From: Deltaproteobacteria bacterium | GTDB taxonomy: Bacteria > Lernaellota > Lernaellaia > JACKCT01 | Direction of reading: 5' to 3' | NCBI GenBank assembly: GCA_020633895.1 | Contig: JACKCT010000005.1 | Coordinates: 1-64,000 of the forward strand | DNA length: 64,000 nt | Shown: positions 25,712-36,159 of the stretch, in pieces | Layout of the letters: every line of letters starts with the position of its first letter | How positions within the stretch are numbered: position 1 is the first letter of the stretch | Position numbers and translations under genes: made by a program | The notes under the pieces: model-generated | Told to the model about the DNA's origin: nothing | Databases searched by the model: none | The model's input: the letters and a program-made list of their open reading frames with translations, nothing else

Positions 25712-27577
25712 ATGAACGACAACCCCACCCCCCGAACCTCACGCGGGCGTCGCGCGATCCACGCGGTCATTGCCGTGGTCCTGGCGTTGTTCGCCCTGGA
25801 GACCGGCGCGCGCCTGCTCGAACGCGCCCGGCCGGTGCCGCCGGTGGACGCCCGCAGCCCCTTGGAATTTCAGCAGATCCCCGACCAGGACACGCACACG
25901 ATTGAGGACGGGCGGATCTACATCGATCTGGCCCTGTGGCGCGGCCAGCAGCTCGCCCAATCCAAGGGCCTGGACGAATTCCGGATTGTCGTCCTGGGCG
26001 GCAGCGCGGCGGCGGGGATGGGCGTGGCGCCCCCGGCGGCTTTCGCGCGGGTGATGGAACGATTGCTCAACCAGGCCGCCCCAGGGCGTCTGGTGCGGGT
26101 GATCAATCTGTCGCGTGTCGGCTACGCCAGTCCCCAATTGGCGCGCATCCTGGAGATGATCGGACCGGTGATCCAGCCGGACCTGGTGCTGACCGTGATG
26201 GGCAACAACGAATTCCTGGACATGGTCCGGGGACGCACCCCGGAGGAGATCGACGCCCTGCTCCTGGCGCGAGAGGTGGAGCGGCGTTCGGCCCTGACGC
26301 GCCTGTTTCGTCCTCGGCAGCGCCTGACGCCCATTCCGCCGGGCATGGACACCGCGCCCCGGCCCCTCGACCCGTCCCAACGGCCCGAGGTGGCGGACTA
26401 TGTGGTGCGTCGCTTGGGTCGTTCGGTGGCGAATATGAAGCAGTGGGCCCGGCGAAACGGGGCGGATCTGATGGTCGCCACCGTTCCGGCCAACAAGCTC
26501 TACGGCGACGGTTCGCGGGACTGGGCGTTCGCGGTCGACGGCGACGACTTACCTCGGGAGTTTCAACGGGCGCGGTGGGCGCTGCGCTACGAGGCGCCGG
26601 AAAAGGCGATCGAGGCGGTGGCGGGTTTTGGCGGTGACGATCTGCGCGGCATGGGCGCCCGGTGGGTGACGGCCATGGCGCTTCATCAGCTCGGCCGGGA
26701 CGACGAAGCCCTGCCGATGGTGCGTCAGTTGGAGCGGGACTTGTACACGCTCGCGGTTGTCGGCAAGGGCGGAGCGGGGCTGCCCAATCTCTACGGTCGC
26801 GTGCTCGGTTCGTTGGCGAACGACTTCGGCGAGGCGGTCGACCTGGACCGCGCCGCCGAGCCCATCGTGCGAAATCTCCCGTCGGAAGGCGCCACGCCGA
26901 CTTTGTATTTCCGCGTGGGGGCGTTTTGGTATTACGCGGGAGAGGGGGATAAAGCCGCGCCGTTGCTCGATTATGCCGAGGAAACGGATCGCACCGTCTC
27001 CCGAGCCGGAGCGATTATTAACGAAGCGCTACGCCGCGCCGCTGCCGACACCGGGGCGAGGTTCTACGACCTGGCCGGGGATCTGGCCGAGTATTCCCCC
27101 CTGGGCATTCCCGGGTTCGATGCCTTTCTCGACTATTGCCACTACAACGTGCGAGGAAACCGGATCGCGGGCCGTCTGCTGGCCGGGGAAATCGCCCGAA
27201 GGTACGGTTTCGACGGCCCCATGCCCTCGGTGGGCGATCTGTTGGCCGAGGAGGCGCGCCTACGAGCCGGGCGGGAGACGGATCTGCCGGATTTGGCCTG
27301 GTGGGCCGGGGCGGATTATGACGTACTGCGTCTGGTGGATGAGAAGATCGACGACACCCCGGCGTATTTCGAGGCCTTGGAGGCCCGCATCGCCCGGGAG
27401 GGCCCCACACCCCTCTCGCTGACCTTTCTGGGTAACTGGAAAACCTACCACCCCGCCACGCAGGACGAGGCCACCCTCGAGGCCGCCGAAAAGCTCTATC
27501 GTCGGGCCTTGGAACTCGACCCGAAATTCGAGGCCGCCCGGGCCGATCTGGACCGCGTCGCCTGGATTCGACAATAG
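25712..27577 (+). CDS. Membrane-anchored SGNH-like protein with helical (TPR-like) inserts
   Basis: A 621-aa protein with one N-terminal membrane segment (about residues 14-29). SGNH blocks are 'RIVVLGGSAAAGMG' (GGS at 96-98), 'NLSRVGYASPQLARI', 'LVLTVMGNNEFLDM' and, far downstream, 'DYCHYNVRGNRIAG' with the Asp-x-x-His pair. Helical repeat-like segments lie between and after these blocks, the last ending 'AEKLYRRALELDPKFEAARA', which is TPR-like. Likely it acts on an envelope glycan. ATG 25712 is preferred, because an upstream frame start at 25598 overlaps the divergent permease gene. It precedes the export operon by about 145 bp. Confidence 0.8.
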   Translation: MNDNPTPRTSRGRRAIHAVIAVVLALFALETGARLLERARPVPPVDARSPLEFQQIPDQDTHTIEDGRIYIDLALWRGQQLAQSKGLDEFRIVVLGGSAAAGMGVAPPAAFARVMERLLNQAAPGRLVRVINLSRVGYASPQLARILEMIGPVIQPDLVLTVMGNNEFLDMVRGRTPEEIDALLLAREVERRSALTRLFRPRQRLTPIPPGMDTAPRPLDPSQRPEVADYVVRRLGRSVANMKQWARRNGADLMVATVPANKLYGDGSRDWAFAVDGDDLPREFQRARWALRYEAPEKAIEAVAGFGGDDLRGMGARWVTAMALHQLGRDDEALPMVRQLERDLYTLAVVGKGGAGLPNLYGRVLGSLANDFGEAVDLDRAAEPIVRNLPSEGATPTLYFRVGAFWYYAGEGDKAAPLLDYAEETDRTVSRAGAIINEALRRAAADTGARFYDLAGDLAEYSPLGIPGFDAFLDYCHYNVRGNRIAGRLLAGEIARRYGFDGPMPSVGDLLAEEARLRAGRETDLPDLAWWAGADYDVLRLVDEKIDDTPAYFEALEARIAREGPTPLSLTFLGNWKTYHPATQDEATLEAAEKLYRRALELDPKFEAARADLDRVAWIRQ

Positions 27578-27644
27578 CGAATTTCCCCGCGATCAAAGGT
27601 CAAGAAGCACGGGAAAACCGCCGATGTATGAGCGCTTAGGCGGC

Positions 27645-27673
27645 TTGACTTCATAAGGCCTAGAGCCTACCGT
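27645..27673 (+). promoter_or_regulatory. Candidate sigma-70 promoter of the polysaccharide export operon
   Basis: TTGACT (27645-27650), a 17-bp spacer and TACCGT (27668-27673) lie about 50 bp before the ATPase/kinase start codon. The -10 element is weak. Confidence 0.35.
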
Positions 27674-27722
27674 CAAATCCGTTTTGAACCCAAATTGTGC
27701 GTGACGGCAAAGGCCCGAATCG

Positions 27723-29657
27723 ATGTACAACGAGTTTTTCGGCTTCAAAAAGCTACCGTTTTCGATCACGCCCGACCCCAATTTTGTGTACATGTCCTCG
27801 TCGCACCGAGAGGCGCTGGCGCAGATGATGTACGGGGTGCAGGAGCGCAAGTGCCTGATGGTGGTCTCCGGCGAGGTGGGCGTGGGCAAAACCACGATGA
27901 TCTTCACCCTGCTGTCCCACCTGGAAAAGGACGCCGAGACGTGCATCATCTTCGACACGCACGTCGATTCAAAAAGCCTGTATCGCTATATCTTCGCCGA
28001 CTTCAAGATCAAGGAAAAACCCGAGGACCGGGCCGACGCGACGATCATCCTGCGCGAGCACCTGACGCAACGCCTCCAGGAAGGCAAGCAGACCCTGCTG
28101 ATCCTGGACGAGGCCCACGCCTTGTCCGACGAGATCCTCATGGAGGTCGTCTTCCTGACCAACATGGAGACGATGCAGAACAAGCTGCTGCAGATCATCC
28201 TGGTCGGCCAGACGGAGATCAACCAGGTCCTCACCTCCCACAAATTCCGCCAGCTTCGTCAGCGCATCAATCTGCGCACCGAGATCCGCCCCCTGACCTT
28301 CGACGACACGCGCCATTACATCTACCACCGCGTGCGCGAGGCGGGCCGGGAGGATCCGGAAAACCTGTTCACCGAAGAGTCCATCGCGCTGATCTATCGG
28401 TTCAGTAAGGGCCTGCCGCGCATGATCAACACCATCTGCGACAACTCGCTCTTGGTGGCTTACGCGCGCAAGATCCGCCACGTCACGCCGGAACTGGTCA
28501 AGGAAACGTACGCGGACCTGATGGAAATCGAACAGCGGGCCGAGGGCCCGGGGCCGGAAGCGGCGCAGGCCGCGGCGGCGGACGAGTCGTCCTTCGAGGC
28601 TCCGCCCATGCCCACCGTCGACTCGGAAGGCAATCAGGTGCTCTCCGAGGAAGTCGTCAACCAGACGCAGACCGACGACGAGCAGGTACGCATCGTGCGT
28701 CGCGTGGTGCGCACTCCCGACGGGCGCGAGGTGGTCAAGAAGGTCCGCCAGATCCGGCGCGTCAAACGCAAGCTCGACGATCTGGCCAACGAGGCCTTAA
28801 GCGCCGGTTCGACGGCCGCCGCCGCTTCCAAGAGCGGGCGCATCTCGTCGCTGCCGACGCTCATCCCGCTGCCCGAGGATCTGCCCGAGGTGGGCATTAC
28901 GCCCAACGCCAGCGAGGAATTGCTCGTCGCCATGCGCCACGACAACCCGGCGGCGGTGCGCCAGTATCACCTGCTCTGGAACCGCATCGAGGCGATCAAC
29001 CAAAACGAGGAATGCCGCGCGTTCATCGTCAGCAGTTCCCTGCCCAAGGAAGGCAAGACCATCACCAGCATCAACCTGGCGGCCACCATCGCCCAGGCGC
29101 CGGAGATGCGCGTGCTGCTCATCGACGCGGATCTGCACATGCCTCGCGTGCATGAATACCTGGGGTTGCCCATGCCCGAGACGGGGCTGGCCAATATCCT
29201 GGAAGGCAAGGCCGAGCTGAAGGAATGCCTGATGCGCTACGAGCTGCCGCGCCTGTATTACCTGCCGTCCGGCCAGGTGGAAGGCATGCCCACCGAGCTT
29301 TTGGTCGGCAAGGCGATGGAAAAGCTGCTCGACGAGGTCAAAGGGTACTTTCACTTCATCGTCGTCGACTCGCCGCCGATTGTGCCCATCGCCGATACGG
29401 TGGGGCTGGCGGCCATGGTGGACGGCACGGTGCTGGTGTGCCGCGCCCGCCAGACCAGCAGCAAGGTGCTGATGCAGGCCGCGGAGGATCTCAACGACCG
29501 GCGCATCGTCGGCATCGTGCTCAACGCGTTGGACTTCCGTTTGGCCGGCGGTTATCGCCACGGCTACGGCAAGTACGGCTACGGCAAATACGGCTATGGA
29601 TACGGTTACGGCTACGGGCGACGCAAAGCGGCCGCCGCCGAGGCCAAGACCGGTTAG
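27723..29657 (+). CDS. Fusion of ExeA-like AAA ATPase and BY-type tyrosine kinase
   Basis: A 644-aa protein joining two modules that are usually separate in exosortase-type exopolysaccharide loci. Residues 1-270 are an ExeA-like AAA ATPase ('MYNEFFGFKKLPFSITPDP', Walker A 'GEVGVGKTT' at 50-58, Walker B 'LLILDEAH' at 125-132). A charged linker spans about 270-400. Residues 400-610 are a CpsD/Wzc-type kinase: Walker A 'SLPKEGKT' (439-446), Walker A' 'VLLIDADLHMP' (464-474) and Walker B 'FIVVDSPP' (545-552). The C-terminus (609-632) is a Gly-Tyr tail with nine tyrosines, the autophosphorylation cluster. It is first in an operon with a Wza-like exporter and an outer-membrane barrel; it should gate polymer assembly and export. 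Confidence 0.93.
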   Translation: MYNEFFGFKKLPFSITPDPNFVYMSSSHREALAQMMYGVQERKCLMVVSGEVGVGKTTMIFTLLSHLEKDAETCIIFDTHVDSKSLYRYIFADFKIKEKPEDRADATIILREHLTQRLQEGKQTLLILDEAHALSDEILMEVVFLTNMETMQNKLLQIILVGQTEINQVLTSHKFRQLRQRINLRTEIRPLTFDDTRHYIYHRVREAGREDPENLFTEESIALIYRFSKGLPRMINTICDNSLLVAYARKIRHVTPELVKETYADLMEIEQRAEGPGPEAAQAAAADESSFEAPPMPTVDSEGNQVLSEEVVNQTQTDDEQVRIVRRVVRTPDGREVVKKVRQIRRVKRKLDDLANEALSAGSTAAAASKSGRISSLPTLIPLPEDLPEVGITPNASEELLVAMRHDNPAAVRQYHLLWNRIEAINQNEECRAFIVSSSLPKEGKTITSINLAATIAQAPEMRVLLIDADLHMPRVHEYLGLPMPETGLANILEGKAELKECLMRYELPRLYYLPSGQVEGMPTELLVGKAMEKLLDEVKGYFHFIVVDSPPIVPIADTVGLAAMVDGTVLVCRARQTSSKVLMQAAEDLNDRRIVGIVLNALDFRLAGGYRHGYGKYGYGKYGYGYGYGYGRRKAAAAEAKTG

Positions 29658-29718
29658 CGTCGGCGCCGCTTCGATTGCAAGCGGCCTAGCGACGGACTTC
29701 GATGAGGGAGACGACGAC

Positions 29719-30498
29719 ATGACCAGACGCATCGCGTTCATCCTGGTCGCCTTGATCGCGCTGGGTCTTTTCGCCGGGAGCGCCGCCGCTCAGGTGATTT
29801 CGGGCGAGCAGTTCATCGTCGTGCGATACTACGCCGGCGACGTGCTGGTCAAAACCATCACCGTCACGCCCGACGGCCGCTCGTTGCAGACCGTGCCCAA
29901 CGCGGGCCTGGTGGGCAGCATCGACACGGCCAAGGCCTATCTGGTCGAGGGCAAGATCGAAACGCCCATCGGCTTGGGCGGAGGCTCGACCGGCACGGGC
30001 GGAACGGGCCTGGAGTCGCGCGACGCCTATCTGATCGGCCCGGAAGATCGGCTGGCGATCAACGTCTGGGAAAACGAGCAGCTCACCCGCGACGTCCCGG
30101 TGCGCCCCGACGGGATGATCTCCATGCCGTTGCTGGGCGATATCCACGCCGCCGGCATGACGACCACGGCGCTCAAGAACTACATGACCGAGCAGCTCAA
30201 GCGCTACATCGAAAACCCGGTCGTGACCGTCACCGTCGCGGAGATCAATAGCTACAAGGCTTACGTCCAAGGCAACGTCAACAGCCCGGGCGAGTACAAG
30301 ATTTCCGGCCAGACCACCGTCACCCAGGTCATCAGCCTCGCCGGCGGCTTCAACGAATTCGCCGACCAGGGCAACATCCGCATTCTGCGTCCGGCCAAGG
30401 CGGGCAAGCAGACGATCAAGGTCAACTACAAGCGGATTCTCAAAGGCAAGGACGACGATGAGCGCATCCTTCCCGGCGACACCGTCGTGGTTCCCTAA
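29719..30498 (+). CDS. Polysaccharide export outer-membrane protein (Wza/GumB-like)
   Basis: A 259-aa protein with a cleavable signal peptide ('RRIAFILVALIALGLFAGSA', cleavage after AAA-like 'SAAA'). The Poly_export domain starts at 'YLIGPEDRLAINVWENEQLT' and reads 'VPVRPDGMISMPLLGDIHAA' and 'NPVVTVTVAEINSYKAYVQG'. One SLBB region follows ('VNSPGEYKISGQTTVTQVIS'). No lipobox is present, unlike many Wza proteins. It forms the outer-membrane or periplasmic channel part for the polymer. ATG 29719 is chosen because GAGGGAG precedes it and a proper signal peptide results. Second gene in the operon. Confidence 0.93.
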   Translation: MTRRIAFILVALIALGLFAGSAAAQVISGEQFIVVRYYAGDVLVKTITVTPDGRSLQTVPNAGLVGSIDTAKAYLVEGKIETPIGLGGGSTGTGGTGLESRDAYLIGPEDRLAINVWENEQLTRDVPVRPDGMISMPLLGDIHAAGMTTTALKNYMTEQLKRYIENPVVTVTVAEINSYKAYVQGNVNSPGEYKISGQTTVTQVISLAGGFNEFADQGNIRILRPAKAGKQTIKVNYKRILKGKDDDERILPGDTVVVP

Positions 30499-30518
30499 GG
30501 CAAAGGTGGGAGTCCGTA

Positions 30519-31808
30519 TTGCGTTGGATGATTGACCGAGCGGGGCCGGGCACCTTGCGTGTCCTGATGTTGACGGCGGCGCTGCTGGTCGTCGCGCTCC
30601 GTCCGTCCGTCGCCCACGCCACCAAGCTGACTATCTATCCCTTGCTGGCAACCTGGTACGAATACAACGACAACCTGTTGGCCACCGCGGAAGAGTCGGA
30701 CGAGGAAAAGCTCGCCGATTCGTCGATCACCGTTCAGCCCGCCCTGCGCGTGAGGTACGAGTCCGTGCGCACCGAGGCCGAGATCGGCGGCCAGGCGGCG
30801 TTCCAGTGGTTTTTCAACGAGCAGTCGGAAAACGGCCTGCCCGATTTGGTGGAAGGCCACGCGCTCTACGGCGTCTGGCTCACGCCGTCGACCCGTATCG
30901 AGGCCTCCGACGATCTGGGCTTTTTCTTCGACAGCCGCGACACCATCGGAACGCAGTCCCAGGAACTGCTGCAAGTGCAGACGGCGTCCATCACGAACAC
31001 CATCGGCCTGGGCCTGACGCACATCTTCGATCTGCGCAATCAGGTCGCGGGAAAGTACGAGTTCGTGACCAACGAATACGAGGACGAAGATCTGGCCGAC
31101 GTGGTCACGCACCGGCCGACGATCGAGTACGAGCACCGCGTCAGCCCGGTGCATACGATCGTGGTGTTCGGCCGATTCACGCGGAACATCTTCGATCCCG
31201 AGTTCGATTTTCTGCGGCGCATCTGGGATTCGGACGCGCGCATGGACGAGGAGTTCCCCACGGAGCTTCGCACCGACAACGACTTCGACACCTACGTCCC
31301 GGGCGTCGGCTTGGACTACCGCATGACCGCGACGCTCTCCTTTTCGGTGCGGTCGGGCATGATCGTGCCGGCGCGGCTGGTGGACAACAGTTACCAGCTT
31401 GACGAGTTGGAGTGGTATCAGGTCGTCTCGGCGGAGAAAAACTGGCAGATGGTGCGTCTGGGTGTGGGCTACGAGCGCGACTTGGAGCCGGCCAGCGGCA
31501 TCAACACGGCGGTGCTCTCCCAGAACTACAACGCGGATCTCACGGAAGTCTGGACCCGCAAATTCGAGACGAGCCAGAACGCGTACTTCAACCGCGCCAC
31601 CCAACTGGACGGTGATTTCGACACCTACGCCGGGGCGGTCGCGGCCAACTACTACATCGCGCCGTGGATCGGCATCGGCGCGGGCTACCAGCACATCCGG
31701 CAGTATTCCGACCTGGGCGCCGACGACACCGAGACCATCACCAACCGCGCCTTGTTCACGCTCGAAATCTCCACTCCCCAGGCCGATTCCCTCAGCCTCG
31801 ATCTTTAA
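30519..31808 (+). CDS. Outer-membrane beta-barrel protein of the export operon
   Basis: A 429-aa exported protein with a signal peptide (cleavage near 'AHATK'). The rest is rich in alternating aromatic/polar strands typical of barrels ('LLATWYEYNDNLLATAEESD', 'LRVRYESVRTEAEIGGQAAF', 'FSVRSGMIVPARLVDNSY', 'YYIAPWIGIGAGYQHIRQ'). It resembles the outer-membrane barrels that follow the kinase and export genes in exosortase-type loci. The start 'ttgcgttgg' puts a TTG at 30519. It is the last gene of the operon, 20 bp after the Wza-like gene. A role in secreting the polymer is inferred from context. Confidence 0.75.
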   Translation: MRWMIDRAGPGTLRVLMLTAALLVVALRPSVAHATKLTIYPLLATWYEYNDNLLATAEESDEEKLADSSITVQPALRVRYESVRTEAEIGGQAAFQWFFNEQSENGLPDLVEGHALYGVWLTPSTRIEASDDLGFFFDSRDTIGTQSQELLQVQTASITNTIGLGLTHIFDLRNQVAGKYEFVTNEYEDEDLADVVTHRPTIEYEHRVSPVHTIVVFGRFTRNIFDPEFDFLRRIWDSDARMDEEFPTELRTDNDFDTYVPGVGLDYRMTATLSFSVRSGMIVPARLVDNSYQLDELEWYQVVSAEKNWQMVRLGVGYERDLEPASGINTAVLSQNYNADLTEVWTRKFETSQNAYFNRATQLDGDFDTYAGAVAANYYIAPWIGIGAGYQHIRQYSDLGADDTETITNRALFTLEISTPQADSLSLDL

Positions 31809-31869
31809 CGTTCCAACAAGCAAAACGGTGACAATCGAACAGAGCGGGTAGGTGCGTCTCGGCACTTAT

Positions 31870-31969
31870 CGTTGTCATCCCGAACGAAGTGAGGGATCTC
31901 TCGTGTGATGAATCGACACGTTTTCGAACATCGAACGAGAGGTTCCTCGTTTCACTCGGAATGACAACG
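31870..31969. repeat. 100-bp imperfect inverted-repeat element
   Basis: The arms CGTTGTCATCCCGAACGAAG... and its inverted partner ending GGAATGACAACG are each about 34 bp and differ at about seven positions, with a 32-bp spacer. The element lies in the convergent gap after the barrel gene. Only one copy is visible in this window, although the motif is repeat-like. Confidence 0.6.
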
Positions 31970-31999
31970 ATTTGCGCGGGAACGATACCTCGCCACGAA

Positions 32000-32023
32000 A
32001 AACGCGGGCCTTTCGACCCGCGT
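32000..32023 (-). terminator. Intrinsic terminator of the PEP carboxykinase gene
   Basis: ACGCGGG and CCCGCGT form a stem (32002-32023) with a short loop, followed on the minus strand by TTTTTCG. It lies about 32 bp beyond the pckA stop codon. Confidence 0.8.
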
Positions 32024-32054
32024 CCGATTGTTCTTCGTTGTTGGCGGCGAAGCG

Positions 32055-33665
<1,611 letters not shown>

Positions 33666-33866
33666 CGGACTCCTCCTCGCGTCGCTGCCCCGCGACGCTG
33701 TGCGACTGCTCGAACATACCCCATCCGACGCGCCGCGTCGATAAGGGTTTTTCCCGCCAAAAGCCTCCACCGGCGCCCATCGGCCGGTGATAGCCGGATG
33801 ATGACGAAAATAGGGCGAGATGGGCAAAAACCGAAACGGGCGACGCCTCGAGCAGGACGTGGATTT

Positions 33867-33896
33867 TTTATACCACAGGCCGTGGAATACCGCCAA
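33867..33896 (-). promoter_or_regulatory. Candidate promoter for pckA
   Basis: On the minus strand TTGGCG, an 18-bp spacer and TATAAA (33872-33867) preceded by TG-G (extended -10). The leader before the GTG start would be about 195 nt. Confidence 0.5.
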
Positions 33897-33961
33897 GCCA
33901 ACAGTGCCTTGGAGTGTCGTTTTCCTTGAAGTATCGGGAGGATAGATGAAAAGAGGGGGCG

Positions 33962-34339
33962 TTAGCCCGAAATCTTGGGAACGACGACCCAGCAGCCGTC
34001 GTCCGTGGCCATCCGGCGCGCGTTCCGCGTATCCAACTCCACTCGACAGGCGAAATTTTTGGCGAACGAGCCGCAAGCCGGGCAGTAGCCGTAGACGGAT
34101 AAAATGCCGTCGTGAATGCGTGCCTTGACTTCTCCGTCCCGGTTGAGCATGTCATCCCCGCAACGCACTCGGATCAGCACGTTTTTTCGTTGCTCTTCGA
34201 TCCAGACCACGGGATAAGCGGGGCGTGGCGACGGCACGGCTTCGGCGGTCTTCGGGGCGGACGAACTCCAGTCTTCTTTTAGGTTTTGCATGCCCATCGA
34301 TGTCGGCCATTCCTGGAGGTCGTGCATATTTCGTCTCAT
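33962..34339 (-). CDS. Small hypothetical protein with CPAC motif
   Basis: A 125-aa product I cannot place. The C-terminal half ('VLIRVRCGDDMLNRDGEVKA', then 'GYCPACGSFAKNFACRVE') contains four cysteines, two as C-P-A-C, which hints at a metal- or redox-active site. Polar N-terminal half. No signal peptide. The start is uncertain: ATG 34339 is used; TTG 34354 or ATG codons downstream are possible and none has a strong ribosome site. The upstream DNA is unusually AT-rich for this window and may contain its promoter. Confidence 0.5.
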   Translation of the reverse strand: MRRNMHDLQEWPTSMGMQNLKEDWSSSAPKTAEAVPSPRPAYPVVWIEEQRKNVLIRVRCGDDMLNRDGEVKARIHDGILSVYGYCPACGSFAKNFACRVELDTRNARRMATDDGCWVVVPKISG

Positions 34340-34354
34340 CGGCTGGTAGCCCAA

Positions 34355-34664
34355 GGTCGCAATGACTGCTTTGGCTATATTAGTCAGTAGGTTTATTAAA
34401 TATGTTAGATAGAAAACGAAACAATGCCATGACCGGCGGTTTTGACCATTAGTCTCGTTAGTCCTTACTCAATAATATTTAAACCTGACAGCGCCGGCGT
34501 ATTATCTTTGAGCTTCGACATGGCCTCCCGAGAGACCGGCATTCAGCGCAAATAGAGATATTGGAGCCTTGCCGGCGACCATAGGCGACAGCGAGAAAAT
34601 GGCCTAGAGTGAAGGGGCCGCGTCCGCCCGCGACGAATTTTCCCCGAAAATGGAGGTGTCTTCC
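34355..34664. other. AT-rich divergent intergenic region before pyrophosphatase
   Basis: This 310-bp gap contains the lowest-GC stretch in the window (about 34370-34480, with runs such as TTTATTAAATATG and AATAATATTTAAAC). It lies between divergent genes and should carry their promoters. A TTGACC at about 34441 followed 17 bp later by TTACTC is possible for the pyrophosphatase gene but weak. I see no gene in it. Confidence 0.45.
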
Positions 34665-35222
34665 ATGTCCCATGCCTGGCATGACCTGCCCACGTTCGAA
34701 GGCGGCCGGGACGACGTCTTCGTGGCGGTCATCGAAATCCCCAAAGGCAGCAAGGTCAAATACGAGATGGACAAAGCGACGGGCCTGCTGCGCGTCGACC
34801 GCATCCTGCACAGTTCGGTGATCTATCCGGCCAATTACGGTTTTATCCCCCGGACTTATTGCGACGACGGCGACCCCCTGGACGTCCTGGTGCTGACCAG
34901 CGAGCCGGTGGCGCCCATGTCGCTGGTGGTCGCCCGGCCGATCGGCATGATGCGCATGATCGACCAGGGCAAGCAGGACGATAAGATCATCGCCGTCCAC
35001 GTGAACGATCCGGCCTTCGACGAGTACCAACGCATCGATGAGCTTCCCAAGCACATCGGCCGGGAAATCCGCCGCTTTTTCATCGATTACAAAGCGCTGG
35101 AGGCCAAGGATGTGCAGGTCGACGATCTGTTCGATCGGGACGTCGCCAAGGCGACGCTTGCCGACGCCGTGGAACTGTATGCCCGGGAGAAAGAGCATCT
35201 GCCGGGGTACGGTACGTCGTAG
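34665..35222 (+). CDS. ppa: Inorganic pyrophosphatase (family I)
   Basis: Cytoplasmic enzyme hydrolysing pyrophosphate to two phosphates, pulling biosynthetic reactions forward. The 185-aa protein has the family signature 'CDDGDPLDVLVL' with the metal-binding aspartates, preceded by 'RILHSSVIYPANYGFIPRTY' and followed by 'QDDKIIAVHVNDPAFDEY'. Length and order match bacterial type I enzymes. ATG 34665 is chosen because GGAGGTG lies 6 nt upstream; an in-frame ATG at 34650 is part of that ribosome-binding sequence. Single gene in an AT-rich neighbourhood. Confidence 0.96.
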   Translation: MSHAWHDLPTFEGGRDDVFVAVIEIPKGSKVKYEMDKATGLLRVDRILHSSVIYPANYGFIPRTYCDDGDPLDVLVLTSEPVAPMSLVVARPIGMMRMIDQGKQDDKIIAVHVNDPAFDEYQRIDELPKHIGREIRRFFIDYKALEAKDVQVDDLFDRDVAKATLADAVELYAREKEHLPGYGTS

Positions 35223-35420
35223 CCTTGGCGAAAGTGGATCCGGTCCCCCTTCGCCGGATGCCATGATCGAGTTCCCCCCCCCAAAATAGACGAGAGCCCC
35301 AGCTTATAAGGCCGGGGCCGTCTTGGGCGAGACCCGCGATTTCTCGCGGGCGCTCGGCGGATATCGCCTCGCCGACGTAACTGTTGTCAGAGGTCGGATG
35401 GACGAGGCGGGAAGGTCGGT

Positions 35421-35855
35421 TTACGAGACCTTGACCTCGATCTTCTTGGGCTTGGCCTCTTCCTTCTTGGGCAGCGTGATCTCCAGGACGCCGTCGGTCA
35501 TCTTGGCGTCGATCTTCTCCGGATCCACGTTGTCGCCCAGGGTGAAGCGGCGCAGGAACTTGCCGGTGCGGCGCTCAACCCGGTGATAGGTCTCTTTCTT
35601 CACGTCGCGCACGATCTTGTGCTCGGCCGAGATTTCCAGGACGCCTTCGTCCACCGCAATGTGCACGTCGTCCTTCTTGATGCCCGGCAGCTCCGCGGTG
35701 ACGACCACGGCGTCCTCGCGCTCCACGATGTCCACGCGCGGTGCGAACACCGTCGGTTTTTCTTCGCCGTTGGACTCGAGTCCGCGCCAGAAATTGTTGA
35801 AAAGCTCGTCCACGGCGGTCGGGGTAAAGGGCGTGTTCCAACGTACCAGGGTCAT
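35421..35855 (-). CDS. Hsp20/alpha-crystallin small heat-shock protein
   Basis: A 144-aa ATP-independent chaperone that binds unfolding proteins in the cytoplasm. The alpha-crystallin domain begins at 'FAPRVDIVEREDAVVVTAEL' and carries 'PGIKKDDVHIAVDEGVLEIS' and 'GKFLRRFTLGDNVDPEKIDA'. It ends 'VLEITLPKKEEAKPKKIEVK' with a terminal I-x-V motif. N-terminus 'MTLVRWNTPF' is typical of the family. It is a single gene; a sigma-70-like promoter lies upstream, with no recognisable heat-shock element. Confidence 0.94.
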   Translation of the reverse strand: MTLVRWNTPFTPTAVDELFNNFWRGLESNGEEKPTVFAPRVDIVEREDAVVVTAELPGIKKDDVHIAVDEGVLEISAEHKIVRDVKKETYHRVERRTGKFLRRFTLGDNVDPEKIDAKMTDGVLEITLPKKEEAKPKKIEVKVS

Positions 35856-35942
35856 CTTTCGCTCCTCCTATATGGGCCCCGAAACTTACGGTTCTTGAAG
35901 TTCCGGGTTTGTTGTCTTCGGTTCGTCTCTACGCCAAACAAC

Positions 35943-35970
35943 CTAACCAGCCATCGGGGGCCGTCAAGCG
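35943..35970 (-). promoter_or_regulatory. Candidate promoter for the Hsp20 gene
   Basis: On the minus strand TTGACG is followed after about 15-16 bp by TTAGGT/TAGGTT, in the AT-rich gap upstream of the Hsp20 start. The position is given to within a few bases. Confidence 0.35.
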
Positions 35971-36014
35971 CCGTTTGTTAAATTTTTCACAATAAAAACA
36001 ATGGCTTGAGGGTG

Positions 36015-36042
36015 TTGACAGGCCCCGGGTCGTGGTTATGTT
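36015..36042 (+). promoter_or_regulatory. Strong candidate sigma-70 promoter for the DMT transporter gene
   Basis: TTGACA (36015-36020), a perfect -35 consensus, 16 bp, then TATGTT (36037-36042). It lies about 120 bp before the ATG at 36160 and points that way. Confidence 0.55.
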
Positions 36043-36159
36043 GTTTCTTCTGCGCCCGGTTTTTCCCCCGCTTCCTATGCCGCATTTTCCCGATGGGAAT
36101 CCGTTGACGCTCGATGGCGTCTTTTCATTTGCGGTGCGACGTGTCACAACGCGGCGGCC

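Noticed and set aside
33962-34339. Toxin or antitoxin of a TA pair
   Set aside because: No partner gene of suitable size and spacing is present, and the protein lacks any known TA motif.
35280-35350. Terminator hairpins between pyrophosphatase and Hsp20 genes
   Set aside because: CCCGCGA/TCGCGGG and GCCCC/GGGGC stems exist but neither is followed by a T-run on a useful strand.
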